In this document: in pieces, positions 32,413-42,458 of the stretch
Layout: each line of letters begins with the position of its first letter
How positions within the stretch are numbered: the first letter of the stretch is position 1
From: Theocolax elegans
Taxonomy: Eukaryota > Arthropoda > Insecta > Hymenoptera > Cerocephalidae
Assembly (NCBI GenBank): GCA_026168455.1
Contig: CM047431.1
Location: 20,386,502 to 20,450,501 of the forward strand
Direction of reading: 5' to 3'
DNA length: 64,000 nucleotides
The notes under the pieces: generated by a model
The model's database searches: none
The model's input: the letters and a program-made list of their open reading frames with translations, nothing else
Told to the model about the DNA's origin: nothing
Translations under genes and position numbers: made by a program

Positions 32413-33237
32413 CAAAATATATTTTATATACACAAAGATTTATACATATATTATATAAATAAATAATAATAAATAATAATCACAATTATTAAATTATAAC
32501 TACCATATAATATATGTCAGGGAGGGGAGAAAGCAACAAAAATTTCGCTCTCGAACTCAAAAAAAGCAACAATAATTGTTTAGCCGCGTCCCGTATAAAA
32601 GAAAATTGAAATTGTTAATAATTTTTCTTAAAAGGGAGGAGTGGTGGGGCAACTACCTCTCCCGAAAGGATCTATTTGAAAACACTCTCATACCATAAAT
32701 CTCAAATAAATCCCGCGCGGGAACGAATTTATTTTATTAAAACGAAATAAAAATAATTCGCCGCAGTGGTTTCTATCGGCGAAACCAGCTGCGAAGACTT
32801 ATACACGCGAAGGGGCTAGGCGATCGCGCTATTTCTCTCACTCACACACCTATAGCCCGCCTAGCACCTTACTCCGATTCCCCGCGACTAGGGATTCTCT
32901 CTCTCTCACTCCCACTCGCGGGCGCAATCGGAGAGAGCCGATGATGATCGGCTCTCGCGAAGTCTTTCCTCTGCGCTATTCGGGGGGGATTCTCGCTGCC
33001 CGCGATCCGCGGCGCAAGCTACTCTCTCCCTACTCTGCCGTTCCCATACAAGCTAAGCAAAGTTCTCCCGTCAAGCTTACGATCGGGAGAGACCGATCTC
33101 GGTGAGATCGGGCGCTTCCGGCTAAACACGGTCGCGCGCGAACTCTCTCCCGATATACCGGTGTATACCTCTCCTCGGATACCCGAGCAAGAGGGGGAAT
33201 ACTCCGGTATAGAGACGCGTCTCACACGCCGTCTCTC

Positions 33238-33263
33238 GTGCTCTCTCTCTCTCTAACTCGTAC

Positions 33264-33318
<55 letters not shown>
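33238..33318. repeat. (CT)n microsatellite in Gypsy-D leader
   Basis: Two CT runs separated by a short AACTCGTACAA interruption. On the element's sense strand it reads as a long GA-rich purine tract. Confidence 0.95.
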
Positions 33319-33321
<3 letters not shown>

Positions 33322-33423
33322 ACTCAACCCGCTCCGTTTCGCCGCGACACTGCTCGCGCGCGAAAAGATGGCCGACAACTTTCTTTAATTTAAATTAAAT
33401 ATCGGTGAGGACGAAACCGAAAG

Positions 33424-33440
33424 TCCTGTCACGGTCGCCA
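33424..33440 (-). other. Gypsy-D primer-binding site, tRNA-Arg type
   Basis: Minus strand TGGCGACCGTGACAGGA two bases after the 5' LTR. From memory of insect tRNAs, its complement TCCTGTCACGGTCGCCA equals the 3' end, with CCA, of tRNA-Arg(UCG). The same 17 bases occur at 39717-39733 for Gypsy-C. Confidence 0.85.
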
Positions 33441-33442
33441 TT

Positions 33443-34521
33443 TGTGACGTGGTATTCGCGTGCCCGGGTGATATTAATTAATTAATGTAATTAAATTAAC
33501 CGTTGGGCCGCGTTGCCCAATACCGCGCACACAATTAATTTATTTATTCGCGAACTGCGGGCTGTCGCCAGGAACACGAGTTCGCTGGGACGATCGGTAT
33601 GGAGGATTCGGGCAATCCTCCTTGCCTCGACACGATATAAATTAATATTAACGAATGTCGGCGGGAGCGGGGAGAAATAAAATAAACACACAGTAAATTA
33701 AAATAAAAGATTAAAACATTTATTAATTTAATTTAACAAGATGGCCATCCAGGCCGTGTGCCGCGACAATATTCTTTCGCGCGGGCGGAAGTCCCGGGAA
33801 ACCTGTCGGATCGAGATCCTCGCCTGCGACAGGTTTCGCTCCCAGGAACCGCTGTTCGAGTACCGTTGTACTCGAACACACTCCCGTGGTACACACACAC
33901 ACAAGGGAGGGGGAGGGTCACGATAATAGTACACCACTTACCAGTGACGCTCCTCGGGGATGGCCCAGCCGATCCTCGGCGACTGGTCGACCTCTTGACA
34001 AGGGGACGACCGGTGGTTGAGGTGGTGAAGGCGGCCCTTGCCGCGGCGAGCGAGTCGCGATCCGCGGTATTACTCGCGCACGACCCCGTCCTTGATACAC
34101 ACACTCACAAGCACACACCAAACTATCCGGACACGCGTTCGGTCCACCCGGGTCTCCGCACCTAGCTCTGCTCCGGAACAACCGTTCACAGAGCTTAATG
34201 CAGGAGGGGGTGGGGCGCACTCGGCACTCACGAGCAGTACGAAACGTCCAGATAATATAACAATCCGTCACGATCGACGGATCATTACGCACTGCTTAGG
34301 CGATCGCCTAATTTCCCGAAAAAGGGATGGGAGTGGGGAAACTCACACACTCTTTCGCGCTCCCATCCCTACGTATTATTGCGCGCGTAATCGTACATTT
34401 GTAGAAAAATAAACAAGTGTCGTCGGTTGGCCTTGACATACGAAAGGCTCCGACGACTTACAATTCGACAATTTAAATACTCTATTCGTCGTGAATAGAT
34501 TGTGTGACGATTTCCGTCACA
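33443..34521 (-). repeat. Gypsy-D 5' LTR (1079 bp)
   Basis: TGTGACGTGG...TTTCCGTCACA, the partner of 23684-24764. The right target duplication TACC is at 34522-34525. On the minus strand it would carry the promoter for the element. The ORFs inside are duplicates of those in the other LTR and are not genes. Confidence 0.95.
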
Positions 34522-34525
34522 TACC

Positions 34526-35437
34526 TTAAATACGGAAAGTCGAAATACTAGTTGGGACAATGATAACTTATGCAAATTAGTTGTCATTTTTATCTATAGT
34601 GGGGTAAATATGGGTAGCTTTATTACACCTGTGACGGATACGGAAGGGTTGGAGAAATATAATATTGCCGGATCCCTCACAGGTAACGAGAGAGAGAACA
34701 GTTAGGAATATAGGGAGATTGACGGAGATAGAAAATCGGGGAAGAAGTCTGACGTTGTTCGGAAAACGGATCCTCGACATTCTGATCCTATCGATCGCAC
34801 AAACAGTATAGTTTTTCTTTAGTTTTGTTTCTGAGATTTATTGCGAGTATTTTATTATAAAGGAGTATTTATTTTTTCGTATAAGAAGGATTAAGTAGTA
34901 TCAATAGATTTATCCCGATAATAAGAAGGAATAGTTATTACAAAGATATATATACATAGAGATATATCTATCCAAACAGAGTAGTATTGGATATTATTAT
35001 TATTATCATATTGATCTTTATATTGGTTTTATTACATCGTTTTGGTGAGTTAATTTAATTATTAATACGATAAATAATATTATTAGTAGAGACGACAGGG
35101 ATTAATTCATTGCGCGTTTTATTAATAAATTAAATTATTTATTTAATTAATTTAAAATCACTTTCTCTCTCTCGTGGTTAGTGGTGCCACGGGATCCACT
35201 CTTAGATCCCGTAATAAAATATAGTAGATCGAGATTTTCTTTAGTAATGTTAATATTCGTTATCGCGGTTTAATAGATATCCGGAGCTATTTATTTTTAT
35301 TCAACGGGACTTCCTCTGGGTGAGTCCACCGGGTTATAAGGACGAATAAATTATTATTATTTTTCGATGATGTCTAGGTCCGGAAATAATTTTATTTAAA
35401 TCATTTTTTTTATTTAGAATTATAAATTAGCATCACA
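34526..35437. repeat. Outer solo LTR, right part
   Basis: Continues 22556-23683 after the Gypsy-D insertion and ends TTAGCATCACA, followed by the AATT duplication at 35438-35441. AATAAAGC on the minus strand near 34615-34625 could be a polyadenylation signal. No coding. Confidence 0.78.
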
Positions 35438-36600
35438 AATTATAATTTTGTAAATATAAATTCCATCGGCGGAGTATAGAATTGCTGAATTTGCAAATTT
35501 TCAAAAAATTAAATGCTTCGTGATCTGATTTAATAATGATTGATTTTGCGCCCCGTAGATAAGTAGCTAATTATTAAGAAACCAGACTATAGCTAATATC
35601 TCTTTTTCGGTAAAAGTCACGATTTGCTCTTCATTATTTTCATTTAATTGGGACAAGATTCCCGCAATTGCATAGTTACTCGCGTTTGTGGTGAGTATGT
35701 ACTCTTTATCTTTGTCCGCAAAGCAAACGCAACGTCGTGTTTGTTTTTCGTATAAAAATTAATGAATCCTACAAAACCTTGTAATTCACGTACATCGGTT
35801 TTTTAAATTTATGGATTGAGTTTATTTTTATTGGATCAGGTTTGATCCCTTTGCTGGTAATTATATTACCGAGAAATTTTATCTCTTGTTTGACAAAGTT
35901 TGATTTGTTAAAATTTAACCTCAGATTACATTTTTGTAATCTTTTAAATAACCTTTCTAGGTGATTTATGTGGTTTTCAAAATTGTCAGAAATGACAAAT
36001 AAATCGTCGACAAATGTGAGTAAAAAGACGTCAAGTCCCGTAACTTTTTTGTCCAATCCCCTTAATAAAGCAGAGCTGCTTATTTGTATACCAAATGGCA
36101 CAACATTAAATTCATAGACTTTATTGTCGCAAATAAAAGCCGTATATTTTTTACTATCTTCTATTAAAGCAATTTGCCAAAAGCTATTGGAAAGATCGAA
36201 ATTAGACATATAATTTTTGTTTTTTCATTGCATGAAGATTTCTTCGACACCCGGAGGAGATTTATAATCATTTATAAGTTTTTCATTTAGTTGCCTCGCA
36301 TCTAAACAAATTCTAATAGACCCGTCTTTTTTAGGGACGATCACGCATGGATTTATGAAGTTACTTGTCGATCGGCGAATTAACCCAAATTCTAACATTC
36401 GTTTTACTTCGATTTTAACCTCTTCTCGATAATTAATCGGAATTGGGTACGATTTATTGAAAATACTAAATTGTCGTTTAATACTAGTTGATAGTGGAAG
36501 TTTAATACTAATCCCGGCGTACGTTTAAAAATGGACTTGAATTTGAAAATCAAATTTTTTAATAACGTTTTTTGTGTATCGTTTAACGAATTACACTCGT
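35438..36600 (-). pseudogene. pol: Gypsy-C reverse transcriptase and RNase H, upstream half
   Basis: Minus strand. RT fingers are decayed at about 36250-36500 (RSTSNFINPCVIVPKKDGS, RICLDARQLN). ORF 35769-36209 follows with NFDLSNSFWQIAL, EFNVVPFGIQIS and the polymerase box FVDDLFVIS, where Phe replaces Tyr, then FLGNIITSKGI. RNase H remnants with many stops run to 35438, ending in a W-N-L-Y-L-Q segment exactly at the AATT duplication. The frame resumes in register at 22551. Confidence 0.82.
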
Positions 36601-36603
36601 TAA

Positions 36604-37106
36604 GAGGACGTCGAAGCTAGCATTTTTACCATCAGAGTAACTCTACCTAATGGCACATATTCGCAATTACAGTTTCACACTATTCTTCGTTATTTGCCGC
36701 TGGATTTCAATGAAATTTGCACAGGATATATAAAACGATGCAGAGAATTGGGCTGTGCATCGAAAAGCGGCGAAAATTGAAAGAAAAACCTTTCTGATTA
36801 GTCTAAAACTGCAAACCCCAACATCGATGCACCCATACAGCGCCACCTCTTGGGGAATATCCTTACTACATACGTATAACGTACGCGGTTGGGGTTAGCA
36901 TTTTTAGATTAATCAGAAAGTTTTTTCTTTCAATTTTCGCCGCTTTTCGATGCACAGCCCAATTCTCTGCATCATTTTATATATCCTGTGCAAATTTCAT
37001 TGAAATCTAGCGGCAAATAACGAAGAATAGTGTGAAACTGTAATTGCGAATATGTGCCATTAGGTAGAGTTACTCTGATGGTAAAAATGCTAGCTTCGAC
37101 GTCCTC
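36604..37106. mobile_element. TTAA-flanked foldback MITE (503 bp)
   Basis: Long inverted arms: left GAGGACGTCGAAGCTAGC to about 36820, right its inverted copy ending GCTTCGACGTCCTC. TTAA lies at 36600-36603 and 37107-37110, the target duplication typical of piggyBac-type transposons. The centre contains a non-palindromic segment of roughly 70 bp. Non-coding. It separates Gypsy-C protease from RT. Confidence 0.88.
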
Positions 37107-37110
37107 TTAA

Positions 37111-37660
37111 TTAACGACTCGATTTCTTCTTTTGAGATATCAGAGTCGTAATCCAAACAGTTGGATTTATTATTGTTGAAATGGACGTCTTCGTTTATGA
37201 AGTTTTCGTCATATTCAATAACCATTGTCTCGTACTCGTTTGAGTCGAAAGACATAGTTTTATAATTTATTTTGCCATTATCGTTACCGATTTGATAAGT
37301 TATTTCTTCTTTCTCTGTATTAATTAAAATTTTAATTGCTTTTTGTGTATTATATCCGATAATACAATTTTTTACCAATTTTGGTATAACTAAGTAAATT
37401 ACTTGAAATTTTAAACCGTTAATATAAGTATTCAACAAAACTTGTTTAGTTATGTGGGAAGATTTTAATCCAGTGGCGTCTTTAATAACTTTGCCTGAAA
37501 TTGGTAAAGTCTCGCTATTATTAATTAACTTTTTACTCGCATCATTTTTTTTAATTGCTTTTTTGTGACGTTTAGGCTTTATTTTATCTCGTTTAGTTGC
37601 ATTTTTGTTTGTTTCTTTATTAGTTTTTATTTTTAGGGAATCCGAGTTAGAAAATGCAAC
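37111..37660 (-). pseudogene. Gypsy-C protease region remnant
   Basis: ORF 37070-37438 (its last codons lie in the MITE) and sequence to about 37650. A retropepsin C-terminal-like segment is visible (FQVIYLVIPKLVKNCIIGYN) but the catalytic D-T/S-G motif is not found; a Lys-rich stretch stands where it should be. After the protease an Asp/Glu/Asn-rich linker follows, as in Gypsy-B. Confidence 0.5.
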
Positions 37661-38195
37661 TAATTCGCGTTTCCCTCATGATCTGCGTGAATCAGAGCTT
37701 CTATATTCTCGAATGACTTGTAGATTCCGCTTACATTCTCGGTATTTTCCGATTTATTACCTTGATTACCTTTTTTGGCGAATGTTGGTTTAATGATTTT
37801 TTTATTCGTTTTTTCATGTAATTGAATCGAATTTACATTGGGCGTACTATTGCGATTCAAATGAGTATTTTGATTAGACGATTGTCTATTATAATTATTA
37901 TTAAAATTGTTGCTTTTATTTATATCGAATTCTTTTTTCGAAAAGTCGCAATTTTTGTTACTATTTTGATTTATTCCCGGTTTGTTAACGGATTGATCAA
38001 AACTTCTTTTTTGATTACGTTCTGAATCAAAATCGTTTAAAATTTTAAATAAAGCCTGCTTATCGCGGGTTTGTTGGCCCATTATCGTATGTTTAATTTC
38101 ACGCTCGAAATGCTCGCTGATTTTTTCTATTAATTCAGCTTCCGTGAGTATTGTGTCGATTTCTCGAGCTATACCCAGGATATTCGTGGCATATT
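37660..38195 (-). pseudogene. gag: Gypsy-C gag C-terminal region
   Basis: ORF 37660-38082 starts MGQQTRDKQALFKIL and becomes Asn/Ser/Lys-rich. It has no CCHC zinc knuckle, in contrast to Gypsy-B and Gypsy-D. The basic low-complexity tail may bind RNA. A stop separates it from the capsid ORF. Confidence 0.6.
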
Positions 38196-38726
38196 CTACA
38201 CGAGTACCTTGATTTGGAAAATATTGTCCAAAAACTCGATCTTTTGTCTAGCTTGGCGTTGCATATTATTGTTCCAATACCTGTCTTTGAATTTATTTTT
38301 AAAGTCTTCAAAATCGATAATATCGGAATCTAATAAATACCACCAGTCTTTCGCGGTTTTTGTAAATGCTTGGGACAAAATGCATATCATATCATCGCGT
38401 GATGTAGCTGTGCTTATAATATATTTTTCGAGTTCATTTAAGAATCGTATAGGGCGTTCTTCAGATGATTCTCCCGAGAATTTAGGAAGTTGTAACCTTA
38501 TTTTTGGTGAATATTGTCCTATCGTATGATTAATTGCATTTGAATTAACTTGGCTTACTCGATCGGAGAACAATTTTAATTCTTCCTCGACTTTACTTAT
38601 TTTAATTTGCGTTTGTTTGTCTTTATCATTTATTAATTTAATTAACGCATTTTTTAAGTCTATTGGATTCGAATTTAACATTATTTCTTTTTGTATTTCG
38701 TCCAATTCTAAATTTAAGCTATTCAT
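38196..38726 (-). pseudogene. gag: Gypsy-C gag capsid domain
   Basis: 176 codons. A helical N-terminal part is followed by LQLPKFSGES, ERPIRFLNELEKYI, AKDWWYLL and FKNKFKDRYWN, the typical pattern of a retrotransposon Gag capsid domain. It ends in a stop after IFQIKVLV, while the homologous frame continues with recognisable capsid sequence to 38082. Confidence 0.75.
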
Positions 38727-38897
38727 ATTAGCATTTACTTGATCATTTTCTTGTTCAACAATATTTAATCGTTTTGGTAATTGTGCGAATTCGTCAGAGT
38801 GCTTTTGTAGTTTAGACGTTAAAGCCTCTAATTTTTCTAATAAATTACTATTAATGGACGTAATTCGTTTATGAACTGTGTCATTACAGGAATCACA

Positions 38898-39083
38898 TTA
38901 TTCAATTAATTGTTTTGTAATTGCTTCATTTTCAATATTTTGATCGAATAATAAATGAAGTTCCTCGGTCACGGCTCTTTCCCAGACCTCGCGTTTTTGT
39001 TCAACGATATCTTTTTCGTTGTTTCGGGCTGCTTCCTCGATTTCAAGTAGAAAAGCGCCCGATCTTCGAGTTTGAGATGCCAT
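38898..39083 (-). pseudogene. gag: Gypsy-C gag N-terminal fragment
   Basis: 61 codons starting MASQTRRSGAFLLEIEEAARN, charged and probably helical. It is likely the gag start because about 640 bp upstream lies the tRNA-Arg-type primer site. A stop or frame break separates it from the capsid ORF at 38726. Confidence 0.5.
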
Positions 39084-39716
39084 TTTATTGGTTTATCTCA
39101 AATAATAAATGATTTGATAATTTATGTACGTTTAGTAAAAATAAAAAAAAATCTATAAACGCAAAAATTTTAAATATTTAACATTAAACTTATAATTTTT
39201 TTAAATTGATAGAATTATATTTAAATTCATCAGAAAATGATAAAAAATGATTTTAAACTATTTATTTTTATAGTTTTTCATTTTACTTTTGCTATAGCTT
39301 AATTTTAATTTTTTCATTTTTCAAAATCTTTAATTAATCAGCTAAACGTCGAGTATCGCCATAAAAACAATCTTTACTCTGATCGTGCACTGCGAAACGG
39401 TGTATGTTATCATCGATTTCTTTTTCCAATACTGTAACACGATTATCGAGACCACAAATAGAATCTAAGTCTGATTCGTTAAACTGTTCGTCTGTGAACA
39501 AATTATTCATTCTTTCTCAAAAAGAAGACAAAAGAACAAAAAAAAATCGTATTAAATTAAGATTAAGAGTTTTATGATAAATGATTTGCTATAATTTAAC
39601 CAATATTGCTCTTCTAGCGCGTATGATTAAATATAAAAGAAAATGTTATTTTGGAACACAATTCACAAACCTTTGTTGAATACTTTAGTATCTTTGATGA
39701 TTAGACCTCTGTTGGG

Positions 39717-39733
39717 TCCTGTCACGGTCGCCA
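39717..39733 (-). other. Gypsy-C primer-binding site, tRNA-Arg type
   Basis: Identical 17-base primer site to Gypsy-D, read on the minus strand. It marks the start of the internal region. The 5' LTR of Gypsy-C should lie immediately to its right, but I could not find its outer end or a matching 3' LTR below 21270. Confidence 0.8.
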
Positions 39734-39739
39734 TTTTTA

Positions 39740-40759
39740 TTATGCGACGGTCCAATTTATTCTCATAATAAAAAATAAGAGTGAAACTCCTTTTTTTGAA
39801 TTTCCATCTTATTTAATTCATCGATCCGTGGAGCGTAGAAATATTATCCCATCCAACAGCAAATCGATGAATGAGCATTTATTCGTCGAGTTGATTTGTT
39901 ATTGGAAACCACTTATGATTGCGATACTACTTCAATTCAGTGACGTAGTTCAAAGAGAAAACAAATTCTCTTATCACGCGTCACCTAATGAATTGAGAAG
40001 TATTTACAATCTAAGTCTAAAAATCTCCAATTGCATTCAGTGACGTAGGTCTGGGAGAAATTAAATTCTCTCATCACGCGTGACCTTAAGACTTAATAAG
40101 AGGTTGCCAAAAATGAGTGATATGACATAAATTAACATTTAATAATTAAAAGGAAATTAATTAAAATCAAATAATAAGAGTTTAGTGAATATTCGTGTTG
40201 GGTGTTGGAGAAACCCCTTTACATGAACTTGCTTGCGGAACTAACAGTTAAAACTACATAAATCTGTTCACGCGGGACTCGACCAGCGCGGAGAGGCCGC
40301 ATGATAAGTTCGCCGTTCTCGATGAAAATGCTGCCGAGGCAGCGAGAGCCGTTGGTTTTGTCAAGGCTTGGCGGTGGTGGGGGAAACTCTCCCGTTTCGG
40401 TAGACTCAGCTTAATTTTGCCGAGGATCTAAGTCCCTCACCATCGGCATCACATGTACACGCATCGCTGTATGTGTGTGTTAGCCTGTGACGTTGTATGC
40501 TGGCTGTTCGTTGATATACTTTTATAATATATGATAAGTGTATTGGTAATTATATTGTTTAAATATAATAAACGCAGTATGATGTTTTACAAGATGCATT
40601 ATTTATGCATAAATATAGTTACGCTAGTGCTATATTATTGTAAAACTTACAATTTCATTAAAAATTGGTTTGATGCCAATTTTCATTGTAAATTGTAATA
40701 AATAATAATTTCAAAAGTTATATTTTAGTGTATTTTCTTTTTTATTAATAAATAAACTG
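39740..40759. other. Probable Gypsy-C 5' LTR region
   Basis: Non-coding. Positions 39934-39985 and 40037-40088 are diverged copies of a ~50-bp block (CAGTGACGTAG...TTCTC...ATCACGCGT), 103 bp apart, each with a GAGAA/TTCTC hairpin. A GC-rich stretch occupies 40265-40480. LTR identity is inferred only from adjacency to the primer site. Confidence 0.4.
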
Positions 40760-40926
40760 TTAATTAATTATTAACAACTTTGTCTTTTTTGGTGTTATCG
40801 CATTGATATTTTAACCAAAAATGGCAAATATGTAAAAAAAATAATAAAATTATAAATTTTATAATTTTCCACATTCTAATGTTTAATTTAATTATTTAAA
40901 CATTAAAAGTGAAATAAAAAAAAATC

Positions 40927-40996
40927 TGCACTGGCCGGGAATCGAACCCCGTCGTAGCGCGTATCAGTCGGATACTCTACTGCTTGACTATCTTAG
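40927..40996 (-). ncRNA. tRNA-like sequence with Pol III boxes, copy 2
   Basis: Minus strand TAGTCAAGCAGTAGAG (A box) and GGTTCGATTCC (B box, a perfect consensus here), followed directly by a nine-T terminator. The acceptor halves do not pair. Confidence 0.6.
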
Positions 40997-41035
40997 TCTC
41001 TTATACGAGAAGATCCGATATGTCTACCTTAGCTA

Positions 41036-41832
41036 CCCTAATAGACATATAATTGCAAATTGACAGCAACTTTGCAAAAAAAATTTGTACCTGCTTATCC
41101 AAAATTTGCGTCAATGTAAGTCCTTATTTATTATATATTTGCTTCAAATCATTTACATGAAAATAGTAACAGCAAATTTATATAAAATTAAAGTCAATTG
41201 TTGCACAAAATTATTACTTTTTAAATAGCAAGTATTGCTATAAATGTACTTTTATTTTGTTGAAATAATATTTTAAGTAAATATAATAGCAAATACTTAT
41301 ATTATTTTTGTGCAGCTAGATCGCACGTCGTATCGCCACAACTAGTAAATGTGTTAGACTCTTAAAATAGCAAAGAAAGTAACAAAACTTGAAATACTTC
41401 ACAAAAACACAGATTTTCTTGAATAAAAAATACATTGAAATTATTATTTTCATGATTGCAAAATAGCAACAGTTTATCATCAAATCTTGTTGCAATATAC
41501 TGCACTATGTAAGCATCTACTGATTTAATTTTGCTACCAATTTGCTGAAAAAGAATTTCTCAGATTATGATATATTTCTTAGCAAATATATACCAAAATT
41601 ATATCAACTCGTGCAGCAGAGTTAAATAACAAATTAATCTAAATCTGCGTCCTTATTCGTTAGCAAATTTATAGCAATTATTTGTTGCAACTTTTTTTAA
41701 CAATTTTACATAAAATTTAGGTACACGTAACTATTATGTAATGACTTGTTAGCAAGTTTAACACAAGTTGTTTTCAAAAATTGTGTAGCAAGTTTTAACG
41801 AAGTTTTGTCTCTGCAGCTCTGTCTATTGGGG
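41036..41832. mobile_element. TA-flanked TIR element (797 bp) inside tRNA-like repeat
   Basis: Ends CCCTAATAGACA and TGTCTATTGGGG are inverted copies with one mismatch, with TA at 41034-41035 and 41833-41834. Copy 1 of the host repeat shows the empty site (TTAGCTAATAGG). The interior is AT-rich with many AGCAA/TTGC words and no ORF. A Tc1/mariner-type non-autonomous element is the best reading. Confidence 0.85.
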
Positions 41833-41994
41833 TAATAGGAGGTATTAGCTTATGTAGCATTGCTTTTTATGCTAATTAGCTAAAATAAAAGCTTGAAATT
41901 TTGTACATCAAGTTTGGGATGTCACAATATAAAACATATATTCACACGCATATTTATAATCTATCTTGACGTGTAACATTCCTTAATTATAAGA

Positions 41995-41995
<1 letters not shown>

Positions 41996-42036
<41 letters not shown>
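41996..42036. repeat. (AT)n microsatellite
   Basis: About 20 TA/AT units directly left of the TIR element at 42037. A shorter run continues right of it at 42322-42336, so the element inserted into the microsatellite. Confidence 0.95.
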
Positions 42037-42039
<3 letters not shown>

Positions 42040-42321
42040 GACGTGGTGGATCTGTATGACACCTGTAACAATGAGACTCATTTGCTACAAATTAAAAAAA
42101 AGGAACGGGCGTCAGGTCTTGAACCCGAGCCCCTTCGGATCCGAAGGCGTTCACGCTACCACTGCGCTACGCCCGCAATTGGTCATAGCTGTACTATTCC
42201 GCGTCTTCTGCCTACCGATACGCGCGCCACATGCCAAGTGCCGATTCTTGCGCTGGCCGCGTCGGTACTACAGAGCCCTAAGCGACGGGGATCTGTACTC
42301 ATACAGATCCACCACGTCACA
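42037..42321. mobile_element. 285-bp TIR element carrying a tRNA-like gene
   Basis: Perfect 23-bp inverted ends, TGTGACGTGGTGGATCTG... and its complement ending 42321, sit in an AT microsatellite that supplies the target site. Inside, on the minus strand, is a 72-nt tRNA-like unit (42105-42176) with T-run terminator. There is also an inner hairpin, GATCTGTACTCATACAGATC, near the right end. Confidence 0.8.
42105..42176 (-). tRNA. tRNA-like gene, nominal anticodon UCG (Arg)
   Basis: Minus strand, 72 nt. All seven acceptor pairs form (one G-U), the D stem has four pairs, and the T stem has five pairs around TTCAAGA. The anticodon loop reads CTTCGGA, giving UCG, and the 3' stem half TCCGA matches what I recall of insect tRNA-Arg(UCG). 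The 5' half of the anticodon stem does not pair; an alternative CCTTC/GAAGG hairpin forms instead. A B box (GGTTCAAGACC) and a T8 terminator four bases downstream are present. It is probably a tRNA-derived Pol III unit within a mobile element rather than a working tRNA. Confidence 0.55.
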
Positions 42322-42345
42322 ATATATATATATATATAACTACGC

Positions 42346-42458
42346 GTTTGATTTAAAAACTCGGTAGATCCGACATCCAGAGTTAGTAGATGGAGAATAA
42401 AACTGAATGCATACGACTTTGACATCGTATAGAAAGCCGGAAAAAGTAACGTTAATCC
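42346..42458 (+). pseudogene. Gypsy RNase H C-terminal fragment
   Basis: The frame starting near 42360 reads DPTSRVSRWRIKLNAYDFDIV, a stop, then KAGKSN, the conserved end of Gypsy RNase H. It ends exactly where the tRNA-like satellite begins. It is an isolated fragment not attached to any other pol segment. Confidence 0.7.

Larger units (their letters stand above)
30785..33442 (-). other. Gypsy-D 5' leader (2.66 kb) rich in hairpin repeats
   Basis: Between the 5' LTR and gag lies an unusually long untranslated leader. Its AT-rich half (30785-32560) has recurring hairpins: eight of type A (AATTATTTA arm, CAAGTC...TAAATAATT arm) and four of type B. The LTR-proximal half (32600-33442) is GC-rich and ends in (CT)n at 33238-33318. 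No protein coding. Roles in packaging, internal initiation or insulator-type protein binding are possible but inferred. Confidence 0.75.
40760..41926 (-). repeat. tRNA-like interspersed repeat, copy 2 (split)
   Basis: Same family as 19269-19599 with ~90 percent identity in the shared parts, interrupted by the TA-flanked element at 41036-41832. It carries about 35 bp (ATTTTCCACATTCTAATG region) absent from copy 1. Confidence 0.75.

Noticed and set aside
42105..42176. A functional host tRNA-Arg gene
   Set aside because: The anticodon stem does not form on the 5' side, and the unit sits inside a TIR element. Kept as tRNA-like only.
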